Source: Streptomyces sp. NBC_00083 (GTDB lineage Bacteria; Actinomycetota; Actinomycetes; Streptomycetales; Streptomycetaceae). From it: 64,000 nt of DNA. Below, piece by piece: positions 1 through 9,677 of the stretch (position 1 is the stretch's first letter; every line of letters starts with the position of its first letter). A model generated the notes under the pieces. The model saw nothing but the letters and a program-made list of their open reading frames with translations, was not told the origin of the DNA and made no database searches. The stretch is taken from assembly GCF_026343295.1 (NCBI RefSeq), contig NZ_JAPELY010000001.1, positions 2,108,001 to 2,172,000 of the forward strand, read 5' to 3'. The position numbers and the translations under genes are program-made.

Positions 1-1215
1 CGCCTGCTGCGCCGCTTCGCGGCCGTGGTCGATGAGCACATCGAGGAACTGGCCCAGCTGGAGGTCGACGAAGCCGGACACACCATCGGCAACGCCCGCT
101 GGGAAGCCGGCAACGTCCGCGATCTGCTCGACTACGCGGCCGGGGGAGTGGAACGCCTGAATGGCCGTCAGATCCCGGTCGCGGGCGGCCTCGACATCAC
201 CCTGCTCGAACCGCTCGGCGTCATCGGCGTCATCGCGCCCTGGAACTTCCCGATGCCTATCGCCGCCTGGGGCACCGCCCCCGCGCTCGCGGCCGGCAAC
301 GCGGTCGTCCTCAAGCCCGCCGAGACGACCCCGCTCACCGCCCTGCGCCTGGCCGGCCTCGCCCTGGAGGCCGGGCTGCCCGAGGGCCTGTTCCAGGTGC
401 TGCCCGGCGCGGGCGCGATCGCCGGGGACGCACTGGTCGAGCACCCCGGCGTCGCGAAGATCGTCTTCACCGGCTCGACCCGCGTCGGCAAGCAGATCAT
501 GGCCAAGTGCGCCGACCGCGTGAAGCGGGTCACCCTCGAACTCGGCGGCAAGAGCCCCAACATCGTCTTCGCCGACGCCGACATCGAGGCGGCGGCCGCG
601 GCCACGCCCATGTCCTTCCTCGACAACGCGGGCCAGGACTGCTGCGCCCGCACCCGCATCCTGGTCCAGCGCACCGCGTACGACCGCTTCATGGAACTGC
701 TCGGCCCCGCCGTCGAACAGATCGTGGTCGGCGACCCGGCCGACGAGAAGACGCAGATGGGCCCGCTGATCTCGCGGGTCCAGCTGGACCGCGTCAGGTC
801 GTACGTCGCCGACGACGCCCCCGGGCTGCGCGGCAGTGCGCCGAGCGGCCCCGGCTTCTGGTTCCCGCCGACCGTCCTGACCGGCCTCGAACCGGACGCG
901 CCCGCCGCCGTCGAGGAGGTCTTCGGCCCGGTCGCCGTCGTCCTGCCCTTCGACGACGAGGACGACGCGGTACGGCTCGCCAACGCCACGGAGTACGGCC
1001 TGTCCGGCTCCCTCTGGACCCGTGACATCGGCCGCGCCCTGCGCGTCTCGCGCGCCGTCGCGGCCGGCAACCTGTCCGTCAACTCCCATTCCAGCGTGCG
1101 CCATTCGACGCCGTTCGGCGGCTACAAGCAGTCCGGCCTCGGCCGTGAACTCGGCCCCGACGCCCTCACCGCTTTCACCGAGACCAAGAACGTCTTCATC
1201 AGCACGGAGGCCTGA
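1..1215 (+). CDS. NAD(P)-dependent aldehyde dehydrogenase, 5'-truncated by window edge
   Basis: The frame is open from base 1, so the N-terminus lies outside the window; about 404 residues of a usual ~470-490 remain. Visible ALDH signatures are APWNFP (Rossmann region), the catalytic glutamate in LELGGKSPN, and the catalytic cysteine in GQDCCAR. The enzyme oxidises an aldehyde to the carboxylate. Only 6 bp separate its TGA from the next ATG, so it forms an operon with the SDR gene. In Streptomyces an ALDH/SDR pair of this kind sits beside a glutamine-synthetase-like gene in an amine-utilisation locus; that upstream gene is not visible, so the substrate is inferred only. Confidence 0.93.
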   Translation, partial: RLLRRFAAVVDEHIEELAQLEVDEAGHTIGNARWEAGNVRDLLDYAAGGVERLNGRQIPVAGGLDITLLEPLGVIGVIAPWNFPMPIAAWGTAPALAAGNAVVLKPAETTPLTALRLAGLALEAGLPEGLFQVLPGAGAIAGDALVEHPGVAKIVFTGSTRVGKQIMAKCADRVKRVTLELGGKSPNIVFADADIEAAAAATPMSFLDNAGQDCCARTRILVQRTAYDRFMELLGPAVEQIVVGDPADEKTQMGPLISRVQLDRVRSYVADDAPGLRGSAPSGPGFWFPPTVLTGLEPDAPAAVEEVFGPVAVVLPFDDEDDAVRLANATEYGLSGSLWTRDIGRALRVSRAVAAGNLSVNSHSSVRHSTPFGGYKQSGLGRELGPDALTAFTETKNVFISTEA

Positions 1216-1221
1216 GCACAC

Positions 1222-2004
1222 ATGACCGACGACATCATTTGCCGCCGCCTGGTCGGCCGCACCGCCGTCATCACCGGAGCCGGCAGCGGCATCGGCCTCG
1301 CCACCGCACGGCGTCTGGCCGCCGAGGGCGCGAACGTGGTGTGCGGCGACATCGACGAGGGCGCGGGAAAGGCCGCCGCCGAAGCCGTCGGCGGCACCTT
1401 CGTCCAGGTCGACGTCACCGACCAGGAGCAGGTCGAGGCGCTCTTCAAGACGGCCTTCGACACCTACGGCAGCGTCGACATCGCGTTCAACAACGCCGGC
1501 ATCTCGCCGCCCGACGACGACTCCATCCTCACCACCGGGCTCGACGCCTGGCGCCGCGTCCAGGAGGTCAACCTCACCTCCGTGTACCTCTGCTGCAAGG
1601 CCGCCCTGCCCTACATGCAGCGCCAGGGCCGCGGCTCCATCATCAACACCGCCTCCTTCGTGGCCCTCATGGGCGCCGCGACCTCGCAGATCTCGTACAC
1701 CGCGTCCAAGGGCGGCGTGCTCGCCATGTCCCGCGAGCTGGGTGTGCAGTTCGCCCGCGAAGGCATCCGCGTCAACGCGCTCTGCCCCGGCCCGGTCAAC
1801 ACCCCGCTGCTCCAGGAGCTGTTCGCCAAGGACCCCGAGCGCGCCGCACGCCGCCTGGTGCACATCCCGGCCGGCCGGTTCGCCGAGGCGGACGAGATCG
1901 CCGCCGCCGTCGCCTTCCTCGCCAGCGACGACTCCTCCTTCATCAACGCCACCGACTTCCTGGTCGACGGCGGCATCGCGGGGGCGTACGTCACTCCCCT
2001 CTAA
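1222..2004 (+). CDS. Short-chain dehydrogenase/reductase (SDR), 3-oxoacyl-ACP-reductase-like
   Basis: This 260-aa classical SDR has the cofactor loop TGAGSGIG near residue 15, NNAG, the catalytic serine in INTASF and the catalytic YTASK, with a typical C-terminal DGG. It should carry out NAD(P)-dependent alcohol/ketone interconversion in the cytoplasm. It follows the ALDH by 6 bp and is presumably co-transcribed, acting before or after the aldehyde step. A strong hairpin at 2046-2075 closes the operon. Substrate cannot be told from sequence. Confidence 0.93.
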   Translation: MTDDIICRRLVGRTAVITGAGSGIGLATARRLAAEGANVVCGDIDEGAGKAAAEAVGGTFVQVDVTDQEQVEALFKTAFDTYGSVDIAFNNAGISPPDDDSILTTGLDAWRRVQEVNLTSVYLCCKAALPYMQRQGRGSIINTASFVALMGAATSQISYTASKGGVLAMSRELGVQFAREGIRVNALCPGPVNTPLLQELFAKDPERAARRLVHIPAGRFAEADEIAAAVAFLASDDSSFINATDFLVDGGIAGAYVTPL

Positions 2005-2045
2005 ACCCGCCAACCCCCGCTGTTCACCCGGGGGACACGCACCCG

Positions 2046-2075
2046 GCAGCCGGGCGTCGCACGACGCCCGGCTGC
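2046..2075. terminator. Hairpin terminator after ALDH/SDR operon
   Basis: A 13-bp perfect stem (GCAGCCGGGCGTC at 2046-2058, complement at 2063-2075) with a 4-nt loop follows the SDR stop. There is no U-run, as is usual for Streptomyces terminators. Confidence 0.75.
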
Positions 2076-2123
2076 GCTGTCTACCGTCCATGACGATCAT
2101 CTCGACGACAGGAGTCCTCCAGC

Positions 2124-3407
<1,284 letters not shown>

Positions 3408-3429
3408 ACGCGCGTCCTAGGGTGTGCGC

Positions 3430-4353
3430 ATGACCATGACGACCCCGCCCGGCTGGTACCCGGACCCGGGCGCGCCCGGCACCGAGCGCTGGTGGGACGG
3501 CGCGGCCTGGACCGCCCACACCAGGGCGCAGGCCGCGCCGGCCTTCGGGCCGCCGGGGCCCGTCGCCGTGGTGGTCGCGCCGCCCGCCGCGCGGCGCGGC
3601 CGGACGGCGCTCATCGGTGCTGTGGCCGTGGTCGTGGTGGCCGCGGCCGTCGGCGGGGCCGTCCTGCTCGGCGGGGGCGACGACGCGCCGCACCCCACGA
3701 GCGCGAGCGGGAGTGCCACGGCGCCGGTGACCGTCAAGTCGCCGTCCAGTAAGCCGAGTTCATCGCCCGTCGGTGCGGCGAACACCCTCGTCGACCAGCT
3801 CAACGGCATCACCCTGCCCATCCCGAGCGGCTGGGAGAAGACCGACGACCCGGTCACCGGACTCGTCACGATGGCGACCAAGGACACCTACAACTGCCCC
3901 GGCGACTCCGGGTTCTGCCCGTACGGCCGGGTCACCACGTCGACGGCCACCATGACCGACCTCACGACGCCCGAGGCCGTCGCCAAGAGCGACATCACCG
4001 ACGCCGCCAACGACGCCTACGACCACGACGTGGTCGGCTCCCGCCCCTACAACGGGATCACCGCGCACCACGAGGTGAAGTCCGGCGCCGTGGTGGTCGA
4101 CGGACGCACCGGCTACCTGGTGCGCTGGCAGGTCACGACCGGGGCCGGGCCCGGCGGATACGTCGAGTCCCTGGCCTTCCCCTCGACCGTGGGCAGCCAG
4201 GCCATGGTCATCGCGCGATTCGCCTTCGACGCCGGTGCGGACGGCCCCGCGCTCGCCCTCATGGACACCATCACCCGGGGCATCGCCCCCATCGGCGGCG
4301 CGGGCGGGCAGAACGGCGGAGCCGGCACCAGCCTGGCCCCGCCGTCGCTCTGA
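3430..4353 (+). CDS. DUF2510-domain membrane-anchored protein
   Basis: The 307-aa protein begins with a DUF2510 module (PPGWYPDPG, RWWDGAAWT), followed by a basic stretch and one transmembrane helix around residues 57-80. An S/T/P-rich linker and a C-terminal ~190-aa presumed extracytoplasmic domain with two Cys (YNCPGDSGFCPYG) follow. DUF2510 proteins are common in Actinobacteria and of unknown function. The start ATG has no Shine-Dalgarno; TAGGGT at 3418-3423 lies 6 nt upstream, so the mRNA is probably leaderless. GTG at 3424 is in frame but less likely. The stop falls in a palindrome shared with the convergent gene. Confidence 0.85.
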   Translation: MTMTTPPGWYPDPGAPGTERWWDGAAWTAHTRAQAAPAFGPPGPVAVVVAPPAARRGRTALIGAVAVVVVAAAVGGAVLLGGGDDAPHPTSASGSATAPVTVKSPSSKPSSSPVGAANTLVDQLNGITLPIPSGWEKTDDPVTGLVTMATKDTYNCPGDSGFCPYGRVTTSTATMTDLTTPEAVAKSDITDAANDAYDHDVVGSRPYNGITAHHEVKSGAVVVDGRTGYLVRWQVTTGAGPGGYVESLAFPSTVGSQAMVIARFAFDAGADGPALALMDTITRGIAPIGGAGGQNGGAGTSLAPPSL

Positions 4354-4370
4354 GCCCGGGGCCCCGGGCT
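4353..4370. terminator. Palindrome between convergent genes
   Basis: AGCCCGGGG/CCCCGGGCT is an uninterrupted 18-bp palindrome filling the 15-bp gap between the convergent stops of the DUF2510 gene and the PLP gene, so it probably ends both transcripts. Confidence 0.6.
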
Positions 4371-5571
4371 AGAGGAACGTGCGGCCCTCGCCCCGGTACG
4401 TCGGCACGGTCGCCGTCACCCGGTCACCCTCGACCAGCCGCAACGCGTCGAACCGCTCGCACAGTTCGCCCGCCTTCGCATGCCGGAACCACACCTTGTC
4501 GCCGATCAGGAGATCGTCCGCGGGGGAGCCGAGCAGCGGCGTCTGCACCTCGCCCGCGCCCTCCTGCGGGTCGTAGCGCAGCCCCTCCGGCAGGTACGGC
4601 ACCGGAAGGCGGTCCGCGCCGGGCGCGCCCGACGCCGGGTAGCCGCCGCCGAGCACGGTCACCACACCGACACCCGGGCGGCGCACCACCGGCTGGGCGA
4701 AGAGCGCCGCCGGACGCCCGCTGAACGACGTGTAGTTGTCGAAGAGCCGCGGCACATAGAGCCCCGAGCCCGCCGCGATCTCGGTCACCGCCGCCTCGGC
4801 CGCCGTGTGCTGCACACTGCCCGTGCCGCCGCCGTTGACGAACTCCAGGTCCGGCGCGACCGCCCGCACCGCGCGCACCACGTCCGCCCGGCGCGCCGCG
4901 AGCTCCCTGCGGGCCGCCGCCTGCATCAGACGGATGGCCCGCGAACGCAGCGGGCTGCCCGCCACGGCGTCGCCGACCCCGGCGACATGGCCCTCGTACG
5001 CCATCAGGCCGACGAGCCGGAACCCGGGGCGCCGGGCCACCGAGCGGGCCAGCTCCGCGAGTTGGTCCGCGCCGCGCAGCGGGGAGCGGCGGGCGCCGAC
5101 CCGGACCCGGCCGCCGAACAGCTGGAGCGAGGTGTCCAGCTCCAGACAGACCCGCACCTCCTGTCCTCGGCCCTCGCGGGCCCGGTCCACCAGGTCGAGC
5201 TGCGCCGGGTCGTCGATCATCACGGTGACGGCCGCGGCCAGCTTGGGGTCTCCGGTCAGCTCGGTGAAGGCGGCCCGGTCCGCGGACGGGTAGGCGAGCA
5301 GGACGTCCTCGAACCCGGCCCGCGCCAGCCACACCGACTCGGCCAGCGTGAACGACATGAGACCCGCGAAGCCCGGCCGGGCGAGCACCCGCTCGAGGAG
5401 GGCCCGGCATCGCACCGACTTGCTGGCGACGCGGACCGGTTTGCCGGCCGCCCGGCGGACCAGGTCGTCCGCGTTGGCGTCGAACGCCTCCAGATCGACG
5501 ATCGCCACGGGCGCATCGAGGTGAGCGGTCGCCCGGTCGTACCGGGCGCGGTCAGCGGCGCGGGGAGTCAT
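4369..5571 (-). CDS. Alanine-racemase-like PLP enzyme (D-amino-acid deaminase/aldolase type)
   Basis: This 400-aa protein is a fold-type III PLP enzyme by its N-terminal motif: APVAIVDLEAFDANADDL followed by RVASKSVRC, where the Lys of ASKS is the expected PLP lysine. It looks like the D-threonine aldolase/D-serine deaminase group rather than a true Alr, and lacks the full alanine-racemase C-terminal signature. ATG at 5571 begins the conserved part; an upstream in-frame start at 5649 would add unsupported residues. The SD is weak. It is divergent from the 5756 gene and convergent with the DUF2510 gene. Substrate uncertain. Confidence 0.82.
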   Translation of the reverse strand: MTPRAADRARYDRATAHLDAPVAIVDLEAFDANADDLVRRAAGKPVRVASKSVRCRALLERVLARPGFAGLMSFTLAESVWLARAGFEDVLLAYPSADRAAFTELTGDPKLAAAVTVMIDDPAQLDLVDRAREGRGQEVRVCLELDTSLQLFGGRVRVGARRSPLRGADQLAELARSVARRPGFRLVGLMAYEGHVAGVGDAVAGSPLRSRAIRLMQAAARRELAARRADVVRAVRAVAPDLEFVNGGGTGSVQHTAAEAAVTEIAAGSGLYVPRLFDNYTSFSGRPAALFAQPVVRRPGVGVVTVLGGGYPASGAPGADRLPVPYLPEGLRYDPQEGAGEVQTPLLGSPADDLLIGDKVWFRHAKAGELCERFDALRLVEGDRVTATVPTYRGEGRTFL

Positions 5572-5692
5572 GGCGGAAGCCTGCCAGAACCGGTTACCAC
5601 AAGGTAGGGGTCGGCCGGTGCGGATGCCGCGCGACCTGGACCGCCGCACCCGCCGACCCCCGGACCGGTCTGCACCCGCACAGGATCAGCCC

Positions 5693-5698
5693 GTAGAG
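5693..5698 (+). promoter_or_regulatory. Putative -10 box for the 5756 operon
   Basis: TAGAGT fits the Streptomyces housekeeping -10 and lies about 57 nt upstream of the ATG at 5756; I see no convincing -35. A purine-rich SD (GAGGGGGGCGG) precedes the ATG. Confidence 0.45.
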
Positions 5699-5755
5699 TG
5701 ACGCCCGAGCACCAGAGGGCGGGACCGAACGGCAAGAGGGGCACGAGGGGGGCGG

Positions 5756-6892
5756 ATGACCACCGACGCACGGCCCCCGCACCGCACCCCCCAACTGCCG
5801 CCGCCCGCACCCGAACCCGAGCCGGCGGAGCCCGCGCCGGGCGACCCCGCGCCGCAGGCCCCGACGGTGCCCGCGCCCGCACGGGCCGCCGACCGGCTGC
5901 GCTCCGCGCTCGACCTGATCGACCCGGGCCCGGTCCTGCCGGACACCCCGAAGATCCCGGACCTCCCGTACGCCCCGTACGTACCGGGGGTCGAGGACAC
6001 CCCGAACACCCCGATACCGCCCGGGGCTTCGGTGCCGCCCCCTCCCGCGATACCCCCGCAGCCGGCCGCGCCGCCGCGCCCGCTGCTCCCCCCGGAACCC
6101 CTCTCCGACGAGCCGGGCCCGCTGCGGCCGGTGCCCCCGCGGCGCCCCGGGCGCATGGCGGCGGCCGCGATCTGCGTGGTCCTCGGCATCGGGCTCATCG
6201 GCGGAGCGGCCGCAGGTACCTGGCTTGACGACGGCTCCGACGGGCCCGCCGCCCACACCAACTACACCGCCGCCCGCGACCTGTGGCACAGCGTGCCCGT
6301 CGACACCCTCTTCCCCCGCACCATCCGCGGCACCGGCGCGGGCCCCGGTGGCGCCGACCGCCAGTGGACCCGCATCGGCGTCGCCCCGGACGGCGACTGC
6401 GCGGGCACGCTCGACCCCCTGCTCCTCAAGGTCGCCGCACCCGTCGGCTGCGTCCGCATGCTGCGCGCCACCTACACCGACGCGACGGCCAGCAGCGTGA
6501 CCACCGTGGGCCTGGTCTTCACCCGCGCCGACCCCGCCGCCATGACCGCCCTGGCGAACCGGTTCACCACCGAGAAGCTCGGCGAACGCACCGATCTGCT
6601 GCCCCGGCCGTACGCCGTCAAGAACAGCCCGGCAGCCGCGTTCGGCGACAAGCAGCGCGCCAGCTGGACGGTACGGGTCCTCACCGACGCGCCCGTCCTG
6701 GTCACCGCCGTCTCCGGCTTCGCCGACGGCCGCACGGTGGCCACGCCGCAATCCGCCGAGCAGGCCACGGCGGACGGCGCGAACGGGCCCGTGGCCGAGG
6801 CGGGTCTGGGCCACGACGCCAAGGGCATCGCCGACACCGTGGAACGCGGCCTGCGCAAGAAGGTCGCCGCAGGTCCGGAGCGCACACCATGA
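5756..6892 (+). CDS. Proline-rich single-pass membrane protein, partner of mycosin
   Basis: The 378-aa protein has a ~130-residue Pro/Ala/Glu-rich N-terminus, presumably cytoplasmic and disordered, then one transmembrane segment (residues ~134-157, AAAAICVVLGIGLIGG). A ~215-residue exported domain with a few cysteines (DGDCAGTL, VGCVRML) follows. I do not recognise a named family. Its TGA overlaps the ATG of the mycosin gene (ATGA at 6889-6892), so the two are translationally coupled and probably act together at the cell surface. Confidence 0.8.
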   Translation: MTTDARPPHRTPQLPPPAPEPEPAEPAPGDPAPQAPTVPAPARAADRLRSALDLIDPGPVLPDTPKIPDLPYAPYVPGVEDTPNTPIPPGASVPPPPAIPPQPAAPPRPLLPPEPLSDEPGPLRPVPPRRPGRMAAAAICVVLGIGLIGGAAAGTWLDDGSDGPAAHTNYTAARDLWHSVPVDTLFPRTIRGTGAGPGGADRQWTRIGVAPDGDCAGTLDPLLLKVAAPVGCVRMLRATYTDATASSVTTVGLVFTRADPAAMTALANRFTTEKLGERTDLLPRPYAVKNSPAAAFGDKQRASWTVRVLTDAPVLVTAVSGFADGRTVATPQSAEQATADGANGPVAEAGLGHDAKGIADTVERGLRKKVAAGPERTP

Positions 6893-8106
6893 GTGAACCA
6901 ACGACCGGACGCTCCGTGCCGACGGCCCCCCGGCTGCGCCGCGCCGGCGCTCTCGGGGTGGCCGCCGCGGTCAGTCTGCTGCTCTGTGCCGGCCCGGCCC
7001 GCGCCGACGGCATACGGGACCGGCAGTGGGAGCTGACCGCCATGCACACCCAGCAGGCGTGGCGCACGTCCAAGGGCAAGGGCATCACCGTCGCGGTCCT
7101 GGACACCGGTGTGGACGGCAGCCACCCCGACCTCGCCGGACAGGTCCTGCCCGGCAACGACCTCATCGGTTTCGGGGCCGGCCAGGGCAGCCGCGACTGG
7201 GCCCGGCACGGCACCGCCATGGCCGGGATCATCGCGGGCCACGGCCACGGCGCGGGAGACCGGTCCGGCGTCCTCGGCATCGCACCCGAAGCCAGGATCC
7301 TGCCGGTCCGGGTCATCCTGGAATCGAGCGACCCGGCCCGCAAGCAGGCCCGCGAGACCAAGGGCGGCGCGCTGGCCCAGGGCATTCTCTGGGCCGCCGA
7401 CAACGGCGCCGACGTCATCAACCTCTCGCTCGGCGACGACAGCGTGTCCGCACACCCCGAGCCCGCCGAGGACGCCGCGATCCAGTACGCGCTGAGCAAG
7501 GGCGCCGTCGTCGTGGCCTCCGCGGGCAACGGCGGCGACCAGGGCGACCACATCTCCTACCCGGCGGCCTACCCGGGCGTCATCGCGGTGGCCGCCGTCG
7601 ACAGGTACGGCACCCACGCCTCGTTCTCCACCCGGCACTGGTACGCCACCGTCAGCGCGCCCGGCGTGGACGTCGTCATAGCGGACCCGGACCGCAAGTA
7701 CTACGAGGGCTGGGGCACCAGCGCCGCCTCCGCGTTCGTCTCCGGCGCCGTCGCCCTGGTTCGCGCCGCGGACCCCGGGCTCACCCCCGCGCAGATCAAG
7801 AAGCTCCTGGAGGACACCGCCCGCGACGCCCCCGACGGGGGCCGCGACGACGCCCGCGGCTACGGGATGATCGACCCGGCCGCCGCCCTGAGCGCCGCGG
7901 CCAAACTGAAGCCGGCCGGGCTGCGGCCCGAGTCCGCCGCGTCCGGCACGACGTACTTCGGCGGCGGACCGGACGCCCCGGCCGCCGCCGACGACCCGTC
8001 GCGTCGGCTGGCCCCGCTCGCCGCGGGCGGCGGCGTCCTGCTGCTCGTCGCCGGCGTGGCGCTGTGGCGCTCGACGCGGGTCAGGACGCCGCGCGCGTGG
8101 CTGTGA
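6889..8106 (+). CDS. mycP: Type VII secretion-associated serine protease mycosin
   Basis: This 405-aa subtilase has a signal peptide (residues ~18-42, ending ARA-DG). Its catalytic triad is Asp72 (LDTGVDGSHPDL), His107 (RHGTAMAGI) and Ser278 (GTSAASAF). A C-terminal transmembrane helix (~375-395, GGGVLLLVAGVALW) is followed by a short basic tail. This is the mycosin layout: a membrane-anchored protease on the outer face of the membrane. Mycosins normally belong to ESX/T7SS loci, yet no EccC, EccB, EccD or WXG100 gene is in the window, so this is an orphan copy coupled to the membrane protein just upstream. Confidence 0.92.
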   Translation: MSEPTTGRSVPTAPRLRRAGALGVAAAVSLLLCAGPARADGIRDRQWELTAMHTQQAWRTSKGKGITVAVLDTGVDGSHPDLAGQVLPGNDLIGFGAGQGSRDWARHGTAMAGIIAGHGHGAGDRSGVLGIAPEARILPVRVILESSDPARKQARETKGGALAQGILWAADNGADVINLSLGDDSVSAHPEPAEDAAIQYALSKGAVVVASAGNGGDQGDHISYPAAYPGVIAVAAVDRYGTHASFSTRHWYATVSAPGVDVVIADPDRKYYEGWGTSAASAFVSGAVALVRAADPGLTPAQIKKLLEDTARDAPDGGRDDARGYGMIDPAAALSAAAKLKPAGLRPESAASGTTYFGGGPDAPAAADDPSRRLAPLAAGGGVLLLVAGVALWRSTRVRTPRAWL

Positions 8107-8160
8107 GCCCGGCGCACAGGCCGTGACGGGACGGGCGCCCGGCCCGGTTAGGCTCGTGGC

Positions 8161-8889
8161 GTGGCGCTCAAGAACATTCCGGATTCCGGCTTCTCCGACG
8201 ACGACGGCACTGCCGCCCCCGAACTGACCGAGGCCCTCGCCGCCTGGGCGAAGGACCGCTCGGCCGAGCCGCGGGTGCTCGCCGCGCTGCGCACGGCACG
8301 GCTGCTCGTGCCCGTCGTCGCGATGCTCGGCGAGAGCGAGACCGACGAGAACGGTCTGCGGCGCGAGAAGACCAGCGACATGGCGGTCCCCACCCTGAAG
8401 GCGGGCGGACGCACGGCGCTCCCCGCGTTCACCTCCATCGAGGCGCTGGCCCTGTGGGACCCGGCCGCCCGGCCGGTCGCGGTGCCGCTGCACCAGGCGC
8501 TCGCGGCGGCCGTGCACGAGAAGGCGGACACCGTGGTCATCGATCTCGCGGGACCGGTGGCGTACGAACTCAAGGGCGCGGCGCTGCTCGCCCTCGCGGA
8601 GGGGCGCGCCGGCACGGACCCGCTCCAGGACCCGGCGGTGCTGGGAGCGGTACGCGCGGCGGTGGCCGCGGTGCCCGCCGTGCTCCGCGCCCACCTCGGC
8701 CCCGGCAGCGCGGACGGCACGCTCGCCCTGGTCCTCTCCGACGGCGCGGAACCCGCGGCGGCCGGCCGAGCGGTCGCCGAGCTGCTCGCCGCCGACGAGA
8801 CGCTGCGGGCCCGGCTCGTGCACGGCCTCGACCTGGCGCTGCTGCCGTCCGGGTCCCCACAGCCGAACGAGCCGCTCTTCACCCGGTGA
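8161..8889 (+). CDS. SseB-family protein
   Basis: The 242-aa cytoplasmic protein has an SseB N-terminal-domain pattern (ALRTARLLVPVVAM, LPAFTSIEALALWDP, ALAAAVHEKADTVVIDLAGP). Molecular function is unknown in actinomycetes. The GTG start has no SD; TAGGCT at 8149-8154 lies exactly 6 nt upstream, so it is probably leaderless. It converges with the DUF1844 gene. Confidence 0.82.
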   Translation: MALKNIPDSGFSDDDGTAAPELTEALAAWAKDRSAEPRVLAALRTARLLVPVVAMLGESETDENGLRREKTSDMAVPTLKAGGRTALPAFTSIEALALWDPAARPVAVPLHQALAAAVHEKADTVVIDLAGPVAYELKGAALLALAEGRAGTDPLQDPAVLGAVRAAVAAVPAVLRAHLGPGSADGTLALVLSDGAEPAAAGRAVAELLAADETLRARLVHGLDLALLPSGSPQPNEPLFTR

Positions 8890-8930
8890 GGGTGCGGAGC
8901 GGCCCGTTCGGGACCGTGCGGGGGAGCGGC

Positions 8931-9290
8931 TCAGCCGAAGACGGCGCCCGTGTACTTCTCGCCCGGACCCTGGCCCGGCGCGTCCGGCACGACCGACGCC
9001 TCGCGGAACGCCAGCTGGAGCGACTTGAGGCCGTCGCGCAGCGGGGCGGCGTGGAAGGACGAGATCTCGGTGGCCCCGGCGTCGAGCAGCCCGGCCAGGG
9101 CGTGCACCAGCTTGCGGGCCTCGTCGAGGTCCTTGTACTGGTCGCCCTCCTCGGTCAGGCCGAGCTTCACGGCGGCGGCGCTCATCAGGTTCACGGCGAC
9201 CGTCACGATGACCTCGACGGCCGGAACCTCCGCGATGTCGCGGGCCATGGTGTCGAAGTCGGCGGTGTCTTGGGGGGGCGTCTCACTCAT
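8931..9290 (-). CDS. DUF1844 family protein
   Basis: This 119-aa acidic protein matches DUF1844 by eye (FDTMARDIAEVPAVEVIVTVAVNL split over the central helix, then DLDEARKLVHALAGLLD). Function is unknown; it is often found next to infC in actinobacteria. I chose ATG at 9290: TATCGT on the minus strand (9297-9302) is 6 nt upstream with no SD, so it is probably leaderless. It is divergent from infC. Confidence 0.85.
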   Translation of the reverse strand: MSETPPQDTADFDTMARDIAEVPAVEVIVTVAVNLMSAAAVKLGLTEEGDQYKDLDEARKLVHALAGLLDAGATEISSFHAAPLRDGLKSLQLAFREASVVPDAPGQGPGEKYTGAVFG

Positions 9291-9350
9291 GCCCACACGA
9301 TATGCGGTGTGCGGAGCCCCCTCCGCCCGCGCCTCCTCACGCGTGCTCGA

Positions 9351-9380
9351 TTGGCCCCCGTGTCGGGTTGCTGCTAACCT
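9351..9380 (+). promoter_or_regulatory. Putative infC operon promoter
   Basis: TTGGCC at 9351-9356 and TAACCT at 9375-9380 are separated by 18 nt. Transcription would begin near 9387 and leave a ~290-nt 5' leader before infC. Confidence 0.5.
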
Positions 9381-9390
9381 TGTGTAACGA

Positions 9391-9677
9391 CCGGCCAGGC
9401 ACGTGTGCCCGGCCCACAAGTGGAGGCTCCGATCTCCCACCCGACCACCCTCACGGGAGGCGGGTCATCCGGTCAGGTGGCCCCCATCGTTCCGTACGGA
9501 CGATGGAGCCGCCCGATGTGCGCCCCGCGGTGGACCCGCGGCGTGTGTTCCGGTTTTCTTGGAGCCCCGCCTGTGTCCGTCCGGGGCATTTTTTGTGCCT
9601 CGCGGCGGTTGGTCACGTCACTAGAGACATACGCGGCTGTCTGCCAGACAGTCGTGTGGTGCTACTGAGGAGGATCC
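9391..9677 (+). promoter_or_regulatory. Long infC leader with attenuator-like hairpin
   Basis: The ~290-nt leader has no gene. It holds a hairpin CCATCGT (9484-9490) with ACGATGG (9500-9506). It also holds a classical intrinsic terminator: stem GCCCCG (9564-9569)/CGGGGC (9582-9587) followed by six T (9589-9594). A terminator inside a leader, upstream of the SD GAGGAGG at 9667-9673, points to attenuation. Autogenous control of infC-rpmI-rplT by L20 is established in Firmicutes; applying that here is inference. Confidence 0.65.
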
